A stretch of DNA of 64,000 nt from Marinomonas vulgaris (GCF_018145875.1 NZ_JAGSSV010000003.1:1-64000); one strand, 5' to 3'. Positions 9,287 to 18,840 are shown, counted from the first letter of the stretch. Numbers and translations: made by a program. The notes: generated from the sequence alone by a model not told the origin.

Positions 9287-11404
9287 ATGTATACCGTTGA
9301 AGATTTAGCACAGACGTTAAGTCAATACTTACCTTACGACCAAGTCGCTAAGGTAAAACGCGCCTACTATTACGCCGAACAAGCCCACGATGGCCAACGT
9401 CGTAAAAGTGGCGAACCTTATGTCACCCATCCTCTCGCTGTCGCCGAAATTCTCTCCGAACTTCGTATGGATTGTGATGGACTGACTGCGGCACTCTTAC
9501 ACGATGTGATTGAAGACACCGGCATCAGCCGCGAAGCACTTACCGAACAATTTGGTGAAGGCGTAGCAGGGCTTGTCGATGGTGTGAGCAAACTGACTCA
9601 CCTTGAATTCAACAGTCAGATCGAAAAACAAGCGCACAACTTCCAAAAAATGGCCATGGCCATGGCCGATGACATTCGCGTTATCTTGGTAAAGTTAGCC
9701 GATCGTTTGCACAACATGCGCACCCTAGATGCCATGCCGGCGCACAAAAAACGCCGTATCGCCCGCGAAACACTGGATATTTATGCCCCCATTGCTAACC
9801 GCTTGGGCATGTACAATGTTCGCGTCGATTTAGAATCTCTCGCCTTCCAAGCCTATTACCCCATGCGAGCGCGCATGTTGCAGCGCGCCATCCATAAAAA
9901 ATATGGACAGCAACGCATCAAAGATACACAAAAGCTGGAAGACCATATTCGCGCTGAATTAGCCGCCGATTACATTGAAGCCAGCATCAGCGTGCGAGAA
10001 AAGCACATTTACAGCATTTACCAGAAGATGGACAAAAAACGTCGATCTTTAGCGGAAATCATGGACGTGATGGGCGTACGCATCGTCACCGATCGCCACG
10101 ACAGCTGTTATCGTATTCTTGGCGTCATTCACGCCCTGTTTAAACCGATCGAAGGGCGTTTTAAAGATTACATTGCGGTGCCAAAATCCAACGGTTATCA
10201 GTCGCTCCATACCACCGTATTGGGTTCCAATGGCATTCCGATGGAAGTGCAAATTCGTACCGAAGAAATGGACTTAGTCGCCAACAATGGCATCGCTGCA
10301 CACTGGGCTTACAAGGTCAGTGGTACGTCAAGCATGCCAAGTAACCACGATCGTGCGACAAAATGGGTGAAAAGCCTGTTAGAAATTCAACAAAAAGCGC
10401 GCAATCCTGTGGAATTTGTCGATAACGTGAAAAGCGACCTATTCCCCGACGAAGTGTACGTTTTCACGCCTAATGGCCAGATCATCGAATTACCTTCTGG
10501 TGCTACACCGGTTGATTTCGCCTATGGCGTTCACACAGAAATCGGCAACACCTGTATTTCGTGTCGCATTAACCGACGCTTGGCACCATTAAGTACTCAG
10601 CTTGAAAGCGGCCAAACGGTAGAAATCATCACCGCGAAAAACGCCCAACCGAATGTGGCCTGGTTGAGCTTTGCGATTACCGGCAAAGCGCGCACTAACA
10701 TCCGTCATTATCTCAAAGACAAACAGCGCGAAAACGCCATTTCCATCGGTAATCGCCTGCTAACACGCTCGCTTAATGCGTTTAAAACCAACATTGATGA
10801 ATTGACCACCGAACAAATCGACCAGGTTTTAGCCAATCATCAGCTCACATCGTTAGATGACTTGCTTGAGTCCATCGGCAAAGGTCGTCATGTGGGCTAT
10901 TTAGTTGCCCGAGAACTCTTCCCAAATTACGACGAAGAAACGCTGATCACACCAAAATCCTTCAAGGTAAATGGCTCAGAAGGCATGCTTATTTCTTATG
11001 CGAAATGCTGTGCGCCGATACCGGGCGATCCGATTGTAGGGTCTGTGCAAGTTGATAAAGGCATTGTGATTCATCACACTAACTGTCCAAATGTACAAGA
11101 TCATTTATCTAATCCAGAACGCTTTATTCGTATGGCGTGGGGCAAGGAAATTGAAGAAGAGCTGAACATCAGCCTGATTGTGACCTATATTAATGAGCGT
11201 GGCGCCGTGGCGAATATCGCCAGTTCCATCAGCGACACCGACTTCCAAGTGTCGAATCTCGATATCATCGAGCGTGGCCGCGTCAGTCGCTTGCGTTTGA
11301 ACATTACTATTTCCAGCCGTGTGGGCTTGGCGGATGTGATGCGTCGTATCAAAGCGGTGCGCTGTGTCGAAAAAGTCACCCGCGAAACCATTGTTGGTCG
11401 TTAA
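9287..11404 (+). CDS. spoT: Bifunctional (p)ppGpp synthetase/hydrolase SpoT
   Basis: Controls the stringent-response alarmone (p)ppGpp; 705 residues, full length. The HD hydrolase domain lies in the first ~200 residues ([21 protein letters not shown]). It is followed by the RelA/SpoT synthetase domain with [20 protein letters not shown]. The RFKD form of the motif is the RXKD type found in bifunctional enzymes rather than the EXDD type of RelA. A TGS domain ([24 protein letters not shown]), the zinc-finger-like CCAPIPGD and a C-terminal ACT domain follow. It sits after rpoZ and is followed 71 bases later by ridA. Confidence 0.97.
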   Translation: MYTVEDLAQTLSQYLPYDQVAKVKRAYYYAEQAHDGQRRKSGEPYVTHPLAVAEILSELRMDCDGLTAALLHDVIEDTGISREALTEQFGEGVAGLVDGVSKLTHLEFNSQIEKQAHNFQKMAMAMADDIRVILVKLADRLHNMRTLDAMPAHKKRRIARETLDIYAPIANRLGMYNVRVDLESLAFQAYYPMRARMLQRAIHKKYGQQRIKDTQKLEDHIRAELAADYIEASISVREKHIYSIYQKMDKKRRSLAEIMDVMGVRIVTDRHDSCYRILGVIHALFKPIEGRFKDYIAVPKSNGYQSLHTTVLGSNGIPMEVQIRTEEMDLVANNGIAAHWAYKVSGTSSMPSNHDRATKWVKSLLEIQQKARNPVEFVDNVKSDLFPDEVYVFTPNGQIIELPSGATPVDFAYGVHTEIGNTCISCRINRRLAPLSTQLESGQTVEIITAKNAQPNVAWLSFAITGKARTNIRHYLKDKQRENAISIGNRLLTRSLNAFKTNIDELTTEQIDQVLANHQLTSLDDLLESIGKGRHVGYLVARELFPNYDEETLITPKSFKVNGSEGMLISYAKCCAPIPGDPIVGSVQVDKGIVIHHTNCPNVQDHLSNPERFIRMAWGKEIEEELNISLIVTYINERGAVANIASSISDTDFQVSNLDIIERGRVSRLRLNITISSRVGLADVMRRIKAVRCVEKVTRETIVGR

Positions 11405-11475
11405 TATCTCATTTAAGCAACCCATGGCGACTGTTTAAGCTCGTCATTTATTTTCTTTTTAAAAGGATACTTATC

Positions 11476-11862
11476 ATGTCAAAGCAAGTCATTCACACTG
11501 AAAACGCACCAGCTGCCATCGGCCCATACTCTCAAGCGGTTCGTGCTGGCAACACAGTGTACTTGTCGGGCCAAATCCCATTGGTTCCAGAAACCATGGA
11601 AGTGATCAGCGAAGACATCGTTGAGCAAACCACACAAGTGTTCAAAAACTTGCAAGCTGTTTGCGAAGCGGCAGGTGGTTCTTTGGAAAACGTAGTGAAA
11701 TTCAACATCTTCATGACTGACCTTGGCAACTTCGCGACAGTAAACGAAGTGATGACGCAGTTCGTTAAACAACCTTACCCAGCGCGCGCGGCCATGGGCG
11801 TTCGCGCCTTGCCAAAAGGCGTTCAGGTTGAAATCGAAGGCATCATGGTGCTAGAAGACTAA
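11476..11862 (+). CDS. ridA: RidA family enamine/imine deaminase
   Basis: Small cytosolic protein of 128 residues (YjgF/YER057c/UK114 family) that hydrolyses reactive 2-aminoacrylate and other enamines made by PLP enzymes. Diagnostic segments are [22 protein letters not shown] near the N-terminus and [19 protein letters not shown] near the C-terminus, including the conserved Arg that binds the substrate carboxylate. AAAAGGATAC precedes the ATG. It is the last gene of the gmk-rpoZ-spoT-ridA block and is followed by a strong hairpin terminator. The same neighbour order occurs in Pseudomonas. Confidence 0.95.
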   Translation: MSKQVIHTENAPAAIGPYSQAVRAGNTVYLSGQIPLVPETMEVISEDIVEQTTQVFKNLQAVCEAAGGSLENVVKFNIFMTDLGNFATVNEVMTQFVKQPYPARAAMGVRALPKGVQVEIEGIMVLED

Positions 11863-11889
11863 GCGCTCTTTTTAAGAAGCGACTAGTGT

Positions 11890-11917
11890 AAAAAAGAGGC
11901 TTCGGCCTCTTTTTTTC
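11890..11917 (+). terminator. Rho-independent terminator after ridA
   Basis: AAAAAGAGGC at 11891-11900, a TTCG tetraloop and GCCTCTTTTT at 11905-11914, followed by more T. This is a textbook intrinsic terminator 28 bases after the ridA stop. The A-rich 5' arm makes it usable for the convergent minus-strand gene as well. Confidence 0.93.
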
Positions 11918-11937
11918 ATTTCATTTTCTGTTGTCGA

Positions 11938-12783
11938 TTAAGAGGACAACATCTTAAACGCCTCGATTAAATCCCGATACCCCGCCACATAACTTGGGTA
12001 ATTGAGTCGCCAACCTTGTGACAATAAATACTGCCCTTGAATACGTTTTCCCGATGCCGGCACAAAATCTTTCCCTGCTCCCGCCATGATCTTGGCATCC
12101 AAACAGCTTGCCAGCCAAAGCTTTAATTCCCACATAGAAACCGGCGTTTGATCGGTCACAATAACATGTTCAGGCAACCGATTTCCCTTCAAAGCCAGTT
12201 GCGACAATAGTTCCAATGCGGACACCACATCGTCGCGATGTACTCGGTTCGTCCAACTGTTGGCTTCCCACGGTGTTTCGCTCTGTACTTTTTCCAACAT
12301 GCGAAAACGCCCTGGGCCATAAATGCCCGAGCAACGCACGGCCACGCTAGGGAAGACCGCCGACAAGGCCAACTCAGCTTCGAGCAACACCTTAGCGGTG
12401 GCGGAATGGGGTTGCGCTGGCGTTGAATCGTCGATCCATTGCCCTTCATTTTGCCCATACACACTAGTGCTCGACACAAAAAACACCGTGGGCGGCGTGG
12501 CTGTCGAGCCGTATCGACGAATCAACACCTGCGCGGTGTCAAAATACGCCGCTCGGTAAGCATCTTCATGGCGGCCTTGCGGCGTCATGATCAAGAACAC
12601 CAGATCCACCTCGGGCAGCTGCGTATCGTCCATCGTCAGCAAGTCGCCGGTTTGACCGACCACGCCATCAGGAAAGGCACGCTGGGTACGTCGAATACCA
12701 GTCACTGTGTGCCCTTGCGCCACCAGCTTTTCCGCCACGCCTGAACCCAAATCGCCGCAGCCTGCTATGAGTATTTTTGCCAT
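11938..12783 (-). CDS. NAD(P)-binding epimerase-like protein (YeeZ type)
   Basis: Rossmann-fold protein of 281 residues in the extended/atypical short-chain dehydrogenase group. The N-terminus has the dinucleotide-binding ILIAGCGDLGSGVAEKL (GxGxxG-like), then LVFLIMTP and a VFFVSSTSVYGQNEG strand typical of sugar-nucleotide epimerases. The usual catalytic Tyr-x-x-x-Lys is not obvious, as in E. coli YeeZ-like proteins, so the reaction is unknown. It is transcribed away from oxyR across a 121-base divergent promoter region and ends 21 bases past the bidirectional-looking ridA terminator. The family assignment is good; no function is claimed. Confidence 0.8.
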   Translation of the reverse strand: MAKILIAGCGDLGSGVAEKLVAQGHTVTGIRRTQRAFPDGVVGQTGDLLTMDDTQLPEVDLVFLIMTPQGRHEDAYRAAYFDTAQVLIRRYGSTATPPTVFFVSSTSVYGQNEGQWIDDSTPAQPHSATAKVLLEAELALSAVFPSVAVRCSGIYGPGRFRMLEKVQSETPWEANSWTNRVHRDDVVSALELLSQLALKGNRLPEHVIVTDQTPVSMWELKLWLASCLDAKIMAGAGKDFVPASGKRIQGQYLLSQGWRLNYPSYVAGYRDLIEAFKMLSS

Positions 12784-12857
12784 GTTTGTTCTCCAAACCC
12801 TGAAGTAAGATTCTCGATCATTGCATAAAAGAACGAGTATACTTTATCAAATGATGT

Positions 12858-12868
12858 ACTATCATAGT
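12858..12868. promoter_or_regulatory. Short palindrome in the oxyR divergent promoter region
   Basis: ACTATCATAGT is a perfect 11-base palindrome 37 bases before the oxyR start, in a region shared with the divergent epimerase-like gene. OxyR homologues often repress their own promoter, so this may be an operator half, but it does not match the full spaced ATAG/CTAT OxyR pattern. The symmetry is seen; the role is inferred. Confidence 0.3.
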
Positions 12869-12904
12869 TATTAACAATGAACCAAGCCAATGTAAAGGTG
12901 TGCT

Positions 12905-13810
12905 ATGACATTAACGGAACTGAAATACATTGTGATGCTGGCCGATGAAAAGCATTTTGGTCGTGCGGCAGATCGCTGTCACGTGTCACAACCGACCCTC
13001 AGCGTGGCGGTGAAAAAACTCGAAGAAGAGTTGGGTACGGCAATTTTCGAGCGTAGCAAAAACTCGGTGTACATCACGCCGCTGGGCGAGCAAATCATCA
13101 CTCAAGCCAAACGCGTGCTCGATCAAGCTAACATGATCAAAGAGCTGGCGGCGTCGGGCAAAAACCAGCTGACTGGTCCGTTAAAAATTGGGGCGATTTT
13201 CACCATCGCCCCCTATTTGTTCCCTTATATGATCCCGGCTCTGCACAAGGTGGCTTCTGGCATGCCGCTGGTGATCGAAGAAGATCTTACGGAACATTTG
13301 CGTCCTAAGCTGCGCAATGGCGAACTGGATGCCATCATAGTCGCCCTGCCGTTTCGTGAACCAGATGTGGTTACTCAACCGATTTACGAAGAAGAATTTG
13401 TCGTGCTGATGCCCAAAAATCACCCGTGGACAAAGCGCGATTATATCGATACAGATCAACTGTCCACCGATAACTTACTGCTCTTAGGTAAGGGCCATTG
13501 TTTCAGCGAGCAAGTGCTCGAAGCTTGTCCATTAATGGGCGATGGGGAGCTCAGCGACGGTCGCACCGTGGTTAACGGCAGTTCATTGGAGACGATTCGC
13601 TACATGGTAGCATCGGGCTTAGGCGTAACTGTGTTGCCAAAATCGGCAGTGACTAACATCGACCACGACATGCTCGAAGTGCGCCCCTTCACAGCACCCG
13701 CGCCGAAACGCACTGTGGCCTTAGCATGGCGAGCCAGCTTTCCGCGCCCCAATGCGATCGACTCGGTGAGCCAATCTATCCGCGATGCCTGTGCGCATTT
13801 GAATCTATAA
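12905..13810 (+). CDS. oxyR: LysR-family peroxide sensor OxyR
   Basis: Transcription regulator of 301 residues that senses hydrogen peroxide by reversible disulfide formation. The winged HTH (MTLTELKYIVMLADEKHFGRAA) occupies the N-terminus. The redox cysteines are Cys199 in GKGHC and Cys208 in LEAC, the same numbers and 9-residue spacing as in E. coli OxyR, which separates it from generic LysR proteins. Expected targets are catalase, alkyl hydroperoxide reductase and similar defence genes, none of which is in this window. It lies 21 bases before recG on the same strand, the oxyR-recG pairing also seen in Pseudomonas. Confidence 0.95.
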   Translation: MTLTELKYIVMLADEKHFGRAADRCHVSQPTLSVAVKKLEEELGTAIFERSKNSVYITPLGEQIITQAKRVLDQANMIKELAASGKNQLTGPLKIGAIFTIAPYLFPYMIPALHKVASGMPLVIEEDLTEHLRPKLRNGELDAIIVALPFREPDVVTQPIYEEEFVVLMPKNHPWTKRDYIDTDQLSTDNLLLLGKGHCFSEQVLEACPLMGDGELSDGRTVVNGSSLETIRYMVASGLGVTVLPKSAVTNIDHDMLEVRPFTAPAPKRTVALAWRASFPRPNAIDSVSQSIRDACAHLNL

Positions 13811-13831
13811 TCGAACCTACAGAGACCCAGT

Positions 13832-15913
13832 ATGATCGACGGTTTGGACACACAAGATGTGCGCGAGCTAAAGGGCGTCGGCAACGCCATGGCCGACAAG
13901 CTCGCGAAACTGCACCTTCATACGGTGCAAGATGTGTTGTTTCACCTTCCTATTCGTTATCAAGACAGAACCCGCGTGGTGCCAATGGGTCAGCTGCGTT
14001 TTGGTGACGAAGCCGTGATTGAAGGCCAAATCACCGGTACCGAAATCAAGATGGGCAAACGCCGCAGCCTGTTGTGTCGCATCAAGGATCATACTGGCTC
14101 CTTGTGTTTGCGGTTTTTTCATTTTTCGGCCGCGCAAAAAAAGCAGCTCGAAACGGGAAAGCGCGTGCGTTGTTTTGGAGAGATTCGTCGTGGCAGCGCA
14201 GGGTTTGAAATCTATCACCCTGAATACAAGCTGATCGGCGACGAAGAAACACAAGCCGAAAGCGCACAACTAACGCCCATTTATCCGCTCACCGAAGGCG
14301 TCACGCAAACCAAAATTCGCCAATTATGCGAACAAGCCCTAGAGCGATTAACCCCTTATAATTTACAAGAATGGCTGCCCGACGATATTCGTACCCAGTT
14401 CAGCTTGCCGCCTTTGTCCGACGCCATTCACTTTCTTCATCACCCCTCAAGAGACGTGGATCTCGAGCAATTACGAGCGGGCGTGCACCCAGCGCAATAT
14501 CGCTTGTCTTTCGAGGAGCTGATGGCGCACCAGCTGTCCCTCATCGGCAAACGCATCAAAGCTAAGCAAGATGCGGCGGTCAAAATTCACACCCCGGGGG
14601 ACCTCAGCCAACAATTACTGGCGCAATTGCCTTTTTCGCCGACGAATGCCCAACAACGAGTATTCGAAGAAATTCTACGCGATCTCGGCACTGGTCAACC
14701 CATGTTGCGCTTGGTGCAGGGCGATGTAGGCTCAGGCAAAACCTTGGTTGCGGCGCTCGCTGCGGCCTCTGTGGTGCAAGCCGGTTATCAGGTGGCGATT
14801 ATGGCCCCCACGGAAATTCTCGCCGAGCAGCATTATCATAATTTCACCCAGTGGTTCGAGCCGTTAGGCTTAAAAGTGGCGTGGATGATTGGCAAGCTTA
14901 AGGGCAAGGCGCGGGAAAAAGAACTGGCCGACATCGCCTCCGGCGCAGCGCACATTGTTGTGGGCACCCACGCCTTATTTCAGGACACGGTCGAATTTGA
15001 TCGTTTGGCCTTGGCCGTGATCGACGAACAACACAGATTCGGCGTTCACCAGCGTATGGCCCTGCGAGAAAAAGGCATGAAACACGGGGTTCAACCTCAT
15101 CAGTTGATCATGACCGCGACGCCCATTCCTCGGACTTTGGCTATGTCGGCCTATGCCGACTTAGACTGTTCTATTATTGACGAACTGCCCCCCGGACGAA
15201 CGCCGGTGAACACAGTGGTGGTGTCGGACCAACGTCGCCAAGAGGTCATCGATCGGGTAAAAAGCGCCTGTGAAGAAGGCAAGCAAGCCTACTGGGTTTG
15301 TACCCTGATTGAAGAGTCCGAAGCGTTGCAATGCCAAGCTGCCGAAGACACCGCGATCTTATTACAAGAACAACTTGGAAACTTATCGATCGGCTTAGTG
15401 CATGGACGACTCAAATCTCAAGAAAAAGCCGACATCATGGCGAAATTCAAAGCGGGCGAGATTCAATTATTGGTCGCCACCACTGTGATCGAAGTGGGTG
15501 TTGACGTGCCCAATTCCAGCTTAATGGTGATCGAAAATCCAGAGCGGCTGGGTCTGGCTCAGCTGCATCAGTTGCGTGGGCGTGTTGGTCGAGGCCAAGC
15601 CGCCAGCTATTGCGTGCTGCTTTATAAAGCGCCGTTAGGACAACAAGGTAAAGAGCGCTTATCGACCATGCGAGAAACCAGCGACGGCTTCAAAATCGCG
15701 GAAAAAGACTTGGAATTACGCGGCCCAGGGGAATTGCTCGGCACGCGTCAAACCGGCTTGTGGGAGTTTAAAGTGGCAGACCTACAACGAGACAAAGGCC
15801 TGCTAGACGATGTACAAAAAGCCGCCAGTCTCTTGTATCGCCAATACCCAGATCACGTATCGCCTTTACTGTCGCGCTGGTTACCGAATCACGATCAGTA
15901 TCTCAATGTTTGA
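13832..15913 (+). CDS. recG: ATP-dependent DNA helicase RecG
   Basis: Branch-migrating, fork-remodelling superfamily 2 helicase of 693 residues, full length. The N-terminal wedge/OB domain covers residues ~1-160. Helicase motifs follow in order: QGDVGSGKT (Walker A), APTEILAEQH, DEQHRFGVHQR (Walker B, DEQH form), TATPIPRTLA, VHGRLKS, and EVGVDVPN with LRGRVGRG. The C-terminal RecG-specific region (LELRGPGELLGTRQTG) is intact. The oxyR stop is 21 bases upstream, so the genes are probably co-transcribed. No abnormality is seen. Confidence 0.97.
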   Translation: MIDGLDTQDVRELKGVGNAMADKLAKLHLHTVQDVLFHLPIRYQDRTRVVPMGQLRFGDEAVIEGQITGTEIKMGKRRSLLCRIKDHTGSLCLRFFHFSAAQKKQLETGKRVRCFGEIRRGSAGFEIYHPEYKLIGDEETQAESAQLTPIYPLTEGVTQTKIRQLCEQALERLTPYNLQEWLPDDIRTQFSLPPLSDAIHFLHHPSRDVDLEQLRAGVHPAQYRLSFEELMAHQLSLIGKRIKAKQDAAVKIHTPGDLSQQLLAQLPFSPTNAQQRVFEEILRDLGTGQPMLRLVQGDVGSGKTLVAALAAASVVQAGYQVAIMAPTEILAEQHYHNFTQWFEPLGLKVAWMIGKLKGKAREKELADIASGAAHIVVGTHALFQDTVEFDRLALAVIDEQHRFGVHQRMALREKGMKHGVQPHQLIMTATPIPRTLAMSAYADLDCSIIDELPPGRTPVNTVVVSDQRRQEVIDRVKSACEEGKQAYWVCTLIEESEALQCQAAEDTAILLQEQLGNLSIGLVHGRLKSQEKADIMAKFKAGEIQLLVATTVIEVGVDVPNSSLMVIENPERLGLAQLHQLRGRVGRGQAASYCVLLYKAPLGQQGKERLSTMRETSDGFKIAEKDLELRGPGELLGTRQTGLWEFKVADLQRDKGLLDDVQKAASLLYRQYPDHVSPLLSRWLPNHDQYLNV

Positions 15914-15991
15914 TTGAGCGGGATTTTGCTTGCAAGTGTCGGAATATTGATCAAAAATCTCTCATCGTTAAGGTTCCTAAAAGGAAATATC

Positions 15992-16639
15992 ATGAAGGTC
16001 GATACCTGTCACGCGTACGACGCTAACATCACAGTGCAAGGTTGTGCTTACTATATAGAGCAAGACCGTGTTGTCCTTTCTATTGAGCAGATCAGCAATC
16101 ACCGCATGGCAGATAACCTCAGCGGCACCTTGCGACTTCAATTTTGTGCCTTTCCAAAGGGCAGTGAACACGAAGTGGATGAGACCGTCTTGGCTTCTAC
16201 CACGCTGGGCGAAATAAAAGACCAGCATTTTCTTAGCCAATGTTCGTACGACTTGATCTTTAATGAGCCGCCTGCCGGTTTATGGCAGCTTGTGTTGCAA
16301 CTGAGCGAGTGGAATGGCGAAGAATATGTCGTGTGTGATTCGGCGTATTTTGGCCTGCCTTATCGCGTTGAGCCTAAGCCTTCAAAACCTAAACCCAATC
16401 AGCCAACCGCTCTGACGCCTCAACATTCGGTAAAAAAAAACGCCATTGGTTGCTCAGATGGCTATCTCGCCATTAATACAACCAAAGTGGACAAGCTTTT
16501 AAGCGTCAAAGGCATTCCGAGAAGAGTGCTGGAAAAGCTGGTCGCAGAACGGCCTTTTGCATCAGAAAAAGCCGTGTTAAATATAAAAGGAATTGGGCCG
16601 GTAAAGCTTCAGCGCATACTCAGCCAATTACTAGGTTAA
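15992..16639 (+). CDS. Hypothetical protein with C-terminal helix-hairpin-helix
   Basis: Protein of 215 residues, not recognised as a named family. Residues ~1-125 look like a compact beta-rich domain with no signal peptide or membrane segment. A proline/lysine-rich linker (EPKPSKPKPNQPT) follows, and the last ~55 residues form a ComEA-like helix-hairpin-helix pair: NTTKVDKLLSVKGIP, then AVLNIKGIGPVKLQRIL. Such motifs bind DNA backbone non-specifically, or serve as protein contacts. The start at 15992 has AAGGAA at 15981-15986; a longer frame would need a TTG adjoining the recG stop. Position 78 bases after recG hints at a nucleic-acid role, but this is inference only. Confidence 0.7.
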   Translation: MKVDTCHAYDANITVQGCAYYIEQDRVVLSIEQISNHRMADNLSGTLRLQFCAFPKGSEHEVDETVLASTTLGEIKDQHFLSQCSYDLIFNEPPAGLWQLVLQLSEWNGEEYVVCDSAYFGLPYRVEPKPSKPKPNQPTALTPQHSVKKNAIGCSDGYLAINTTKVDKLLSVKGIPRRVLEKLVAERPFASEKAVLNIKGIGPVKLQRILSQLLG

Positions 16640-16684
16640 GCCTGCGCGTTGTGATCACTACAACAAAAGGTAAGGACTAGAAAG

Positions 16685-17161
16685 TTAAGGGATACTGACG
16701 ACCGTCGTGCTTTTGACTTCTTCCATCGCCACATAGGTGCGAGATTCACGAACGTGGGGCAAGGTTAACAAGGTTTCACCTAGCAGCAGTCGATAGGAAT
16801 CCATGTTCGACACGCGCGCTTTTAGCAAGTATTCAAAATCCCCAGCAATAAGGTGACATTCGAGAATTTCTGGAATCTCCGTCACTGCGTTTTTGAATTC
16901 ATTAAAGCCTTCTGGCGAGGTGGTTTTTAAGCGAATTTCCACAAAAACCAATAAGCCCGCATCCACTTTTTTCGGGTTCACTAAGGCGCAATAGCCGGTA
17001 ATGTAACCATTTCGCTCTAAACGACGCACACGCTCCAAGCAAGGCGTGGCACTTAGGCCAACACGGCTTGCTAACTCTACGTTCGATAAGCGCCCATTGA
17101 TTTGCAGCTCTCGAAGAATTTTTTTGTCTAGGCGATCAAGCGGTTTTGCTGAGTTATCCAT
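16685..17161 (-). CDS. Lrp/AsnC-family transcriptional regulator
   Basis: Regulator of 158 residues. The N-terminal HTH (LDRLDKKILRELQINGRLSNVELASRVGLSATPCLERVRRLE) is typical of Lrp/AsnC proteins, followed by the C-terminal ligand-binding RAM domain (LLVFVEIRL; HLIAGDFEYLLKARV). Family members sense amino acids and control amino-acid transport or metabolism. It is divergent from aapJ across a 549-base region, so the amino-acid ABC operon is an attractive target. Residues such as ETLLTLPHVRESRTYVAMEEVKSTT are very Lrp-like. Which amino acid it senses cannot be told. Confidence 0.9.
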   Translation of the reverse strand: MDNSAKPLDRLDKKILRELQINGRLSNVELASRVGLSATPCLERVRRLERNGYITGYCALVNPKKVDAGLLVFVEIRLKTTSPEGFNEFKNAVTEIPEILECHLIAGDFEYLLKARVSNMDSYRLLLGETLLTLPHVRESRTYVAMEEVKSTTVVSIP

Positions 17162-17309
17162 CAGATATGGATCTCCTTACGTGACGTCAATTTTCACTAA
17201 GTCTACCATGCAGATTGCAAAATATGGAAAGCGCTTTCTTGAATATATTGTGAGCTGACCCAGTTATTACGCCAAAAATATGTATACAAAGCACCGAAAC
17301 AAGGCAGTA

Positions 17310-17324
17310 GATACAATTTGTATC
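17310..17324. promoter_or_regulatory. Perfect palindrome, possible operator
   Basis: GATACAA-T-TTGTATC, 7-base arms around one base, enclosed by an outer GGCAG (17303-17307) and CTGCC (17335-17339) that extend the symmetry. It lies in the divergent region about 150 bases from the Lrp-like start. It could be an operator for that regulator or an RNA hairpin; the sequence alone does not decide. Confidence 0.35.
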
Positions 17325-17609
17325 AAAACAGTGCTGCCAGAATAAGATATCGCTCCAACACGGTGCAAAACAAATTCTAAAAATAAGCTCAAGCCTGCGT
17401 TTTTTGGGCGTTCACGCTCGAATTCTGTCCAAAATGTCAGGATTTTCCCAGCGACAAAGCATATCAATCGTGCAATAAATCAGGCTGTTTGTGCGCTTTG
17501 CCTGCTACTTTCTGCTTGACTGAGCCCTAAAACCATCATTCTATAAGGATGTGAGATGATCTTTTAGAAGAATCCTCTATATATCCCTAACAACAAGAAC
17601 AATTGGATG

Positions 17610-17626
17610 TTGGCACTAACCTTGCT
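17610..17626 (+). promoter_or_regulatory. Sigma-54 (-24/-12) promoter of the aap operon
   Basis: TTGGCACTAACCTTGCT: TGGCAC, five bases, TTGCT, with GG (17612-17613) and GC (17624-17625) separated by exactly 10 bases, matching the RpoN consensus. It predicts a start near 17637 and a ~74-base leader to aapJ. This implies an enhancer-binding activator, plausibly NtrC under nitrogen limitation. Confidence 0.8.
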
Positions 17627-17710
17627 GGTTAATTCAACACAGACACAACAGTCTAAAACGAAATATTCAGCAAGATAACAACATCTATAAAACGCCTGGG
17701 AGGCTCAATA

Positions 17711-18733
17711 ATGAAATCGAACGTTGGTAAACTACTTTCGACTGCCGCAATCGCTGCAACTATCAGCGCTGGTGCAATGGCTGCAACACTAGACGATGTA
17801 AAAGCAAAAGGCTTTATTCAATGTGGCGTAAGCCAAGGTGTTCCAGGTTTTTCTAACGCTGACTCTGACGGTAACTGGTCTGGTATCGATGTAGACGCTT
17901 GTCGCGCTACCGCAGCGGCTATCTTCGGCGATGCACAAAAAGTTAAATTCACCCCATTATCTGCCAAAGAGCGTTTCACTGCGTTACAGTCTGGTGAGAT
18001 CGATGTGCTGTCTCGTAACACTACTTGGACTTACACTCGCGACACGTCTTTGGGTCTAGACTTCACCGCGGTTAACTTTTACGACGGTCAAGGTTTCATG
18101 GTACGTAAAGATCTGGGTGTGACTTCGGCAATGGATCTTGACGGGGCAACAGTTTGTACTGAGCAAGGCACAACAACAGAATTGAACATGGCAGACTTTT
18201 TCCGTAAGCATAAATTATCTTACGTGCCTGTAGTAGTTCAAAAGGCCGACGAAGCGTTAGCGGCCTACGCATCAGGTCGTTGTGATGTATTTACTACCGA
18301 TAAGTCTGGTCTAGCGGCTCACCGTACTAAGTTAGCTAGCCCAAATGCTCACGTAATTCTTGATGAAACTATTTCCAAAGAACCTCTAGGTCCTGTGGTT
18401 CGTCACGGCGATAACCAATGGAAAGACATTGTCACTTGGGCGATGTTTGTTCAGGTTAACGCAGAAGAAATGGGCATCACCTCTAAAAACGTAGCCAAAA
18501 TCAAAAGCGAAACGATTGACCCAGGTGTCAAACGTCTTCTAGGTGTTGAAGGCGATATGGGTGCACAACTTGGTCTTCCTGCTGATTGGGCTTACAACAT
18601 CATCGCTAAAGTCGGTAACTACGGCGAAGTATTTGAGCGCAACTTGGGTTCCACCACACCGGTTGATCTTCCACGTGGTATTAACAAACTATGGACAGAA
18701 GGTGGTGTTATGTACGCGCCACCAGTACGTTAA
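17711..18733 (+). CDS. aapJ: General L-amino-acid ABC transporter, periplasmic binding protein
   Basis: Periplasmic solute-binding protein of 340 residues with a signal peptide ending at about AMA (residue 24). The mature start, KAKGFIQCGVSQGVPGFSNADSDGNWSGIDVDACRA, is characteristic of the AapJ/BztA family. Further family segments are FTALQSGEIDVLSRNTTWTYTRD and YFxDGQGFMV-type strands. In Rhizobium and Rhodobacter these systems take up glutamate, glutamine, aspartate, asparagine and other L-amino acids. It is the first gene of aapJQMP, behind a sigma-54 promoter, and is followed by a 12-base-pair stem-loop likely to lower expression of the permease genes relative to this one. Confidence 0.93.
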   Translation: MKSNVGKLLSTAAIAATISAGAMAATLDDVKAKGFIQCGVSQGVPGFSNADSDGNWSGIDVDACRATAAAIFGDAQKVKFTPLSAKERFTALQSGEIDVLSRNTTWTYTRDTSLGLDFTAVNFYDGQGFMVRKDLGVTSAMDLDGATVCTEQGTTTELNMADFFRKHKLSYVPVVVQKADEALAAYASGRCDVFTTDKSGLAAHRTKLASPNAHVILDETISKEPLGPVVRHGDNQWKDIVTWAMFVQVNAEEMGITSKNVAKIKSETIDPGVKRLLGVEGDMGAQLGLPADWAYNIIAKVGNYGEVFERNLGSTTPVDLPRGINKLWTEGGVMYAPPVR

Positions 18734-18760
18734 TACCTAAAGCTCCCCGCTTGGGTATCT

Positions 18761-18789
18761 ATTGTGCGGCTCTCACCGAGCCGCACAAT
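18761..18789 (+). terminator. Stem-loop between aapJ and aapQ
   Basis: ATTGTGCGGCTC (18761-18772), loop TCACC, GAGCCGCACAAT (18778-18789): a perfect 12-base-pair stem with only a weak T tract after it. It probably acts as a partial terminator or as an mRNA 3'-end stabiliser that raises binding protein over permease. Confidence 0.75.
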
Positions 18790-18840
18790 TCTTCCCTTTC
18801 CCTTCCACATCTGACGAGCATTTCAATTGCCTGAACCAAG

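Larger units (their letters stand above)
17162..17710. other. Long divergent control region between lrp-like gene and aapJ
   Basis: 549 bases without a convincing gene. It contains the palindrome at 17310-17324, a GGTGCA half-site (the right half of an NtrC-type site) at 17362-17367 and the sigma-54 promoter at 17610-17626. The length suits enhancer-dependent transcription with DNA looping. A 66-codon minus-strand frame inside it lacks a ribosome site and family resemblance. Confidence 0.6.

Noticed and set aside
16649..16665. GTTGT/ACAAC hairpin between the convergent HhH and Lrp-like genes
   Set aside because: Only five pairs with no T tract, too weak to call a terminator.
17267..17467. 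66-codon minus-strand frame in the lrp-aapJ gap
   Set aside because: No ribosome site or recognisable motif; the stretch looks regulatory, with a palindrome and an upstream half-site.
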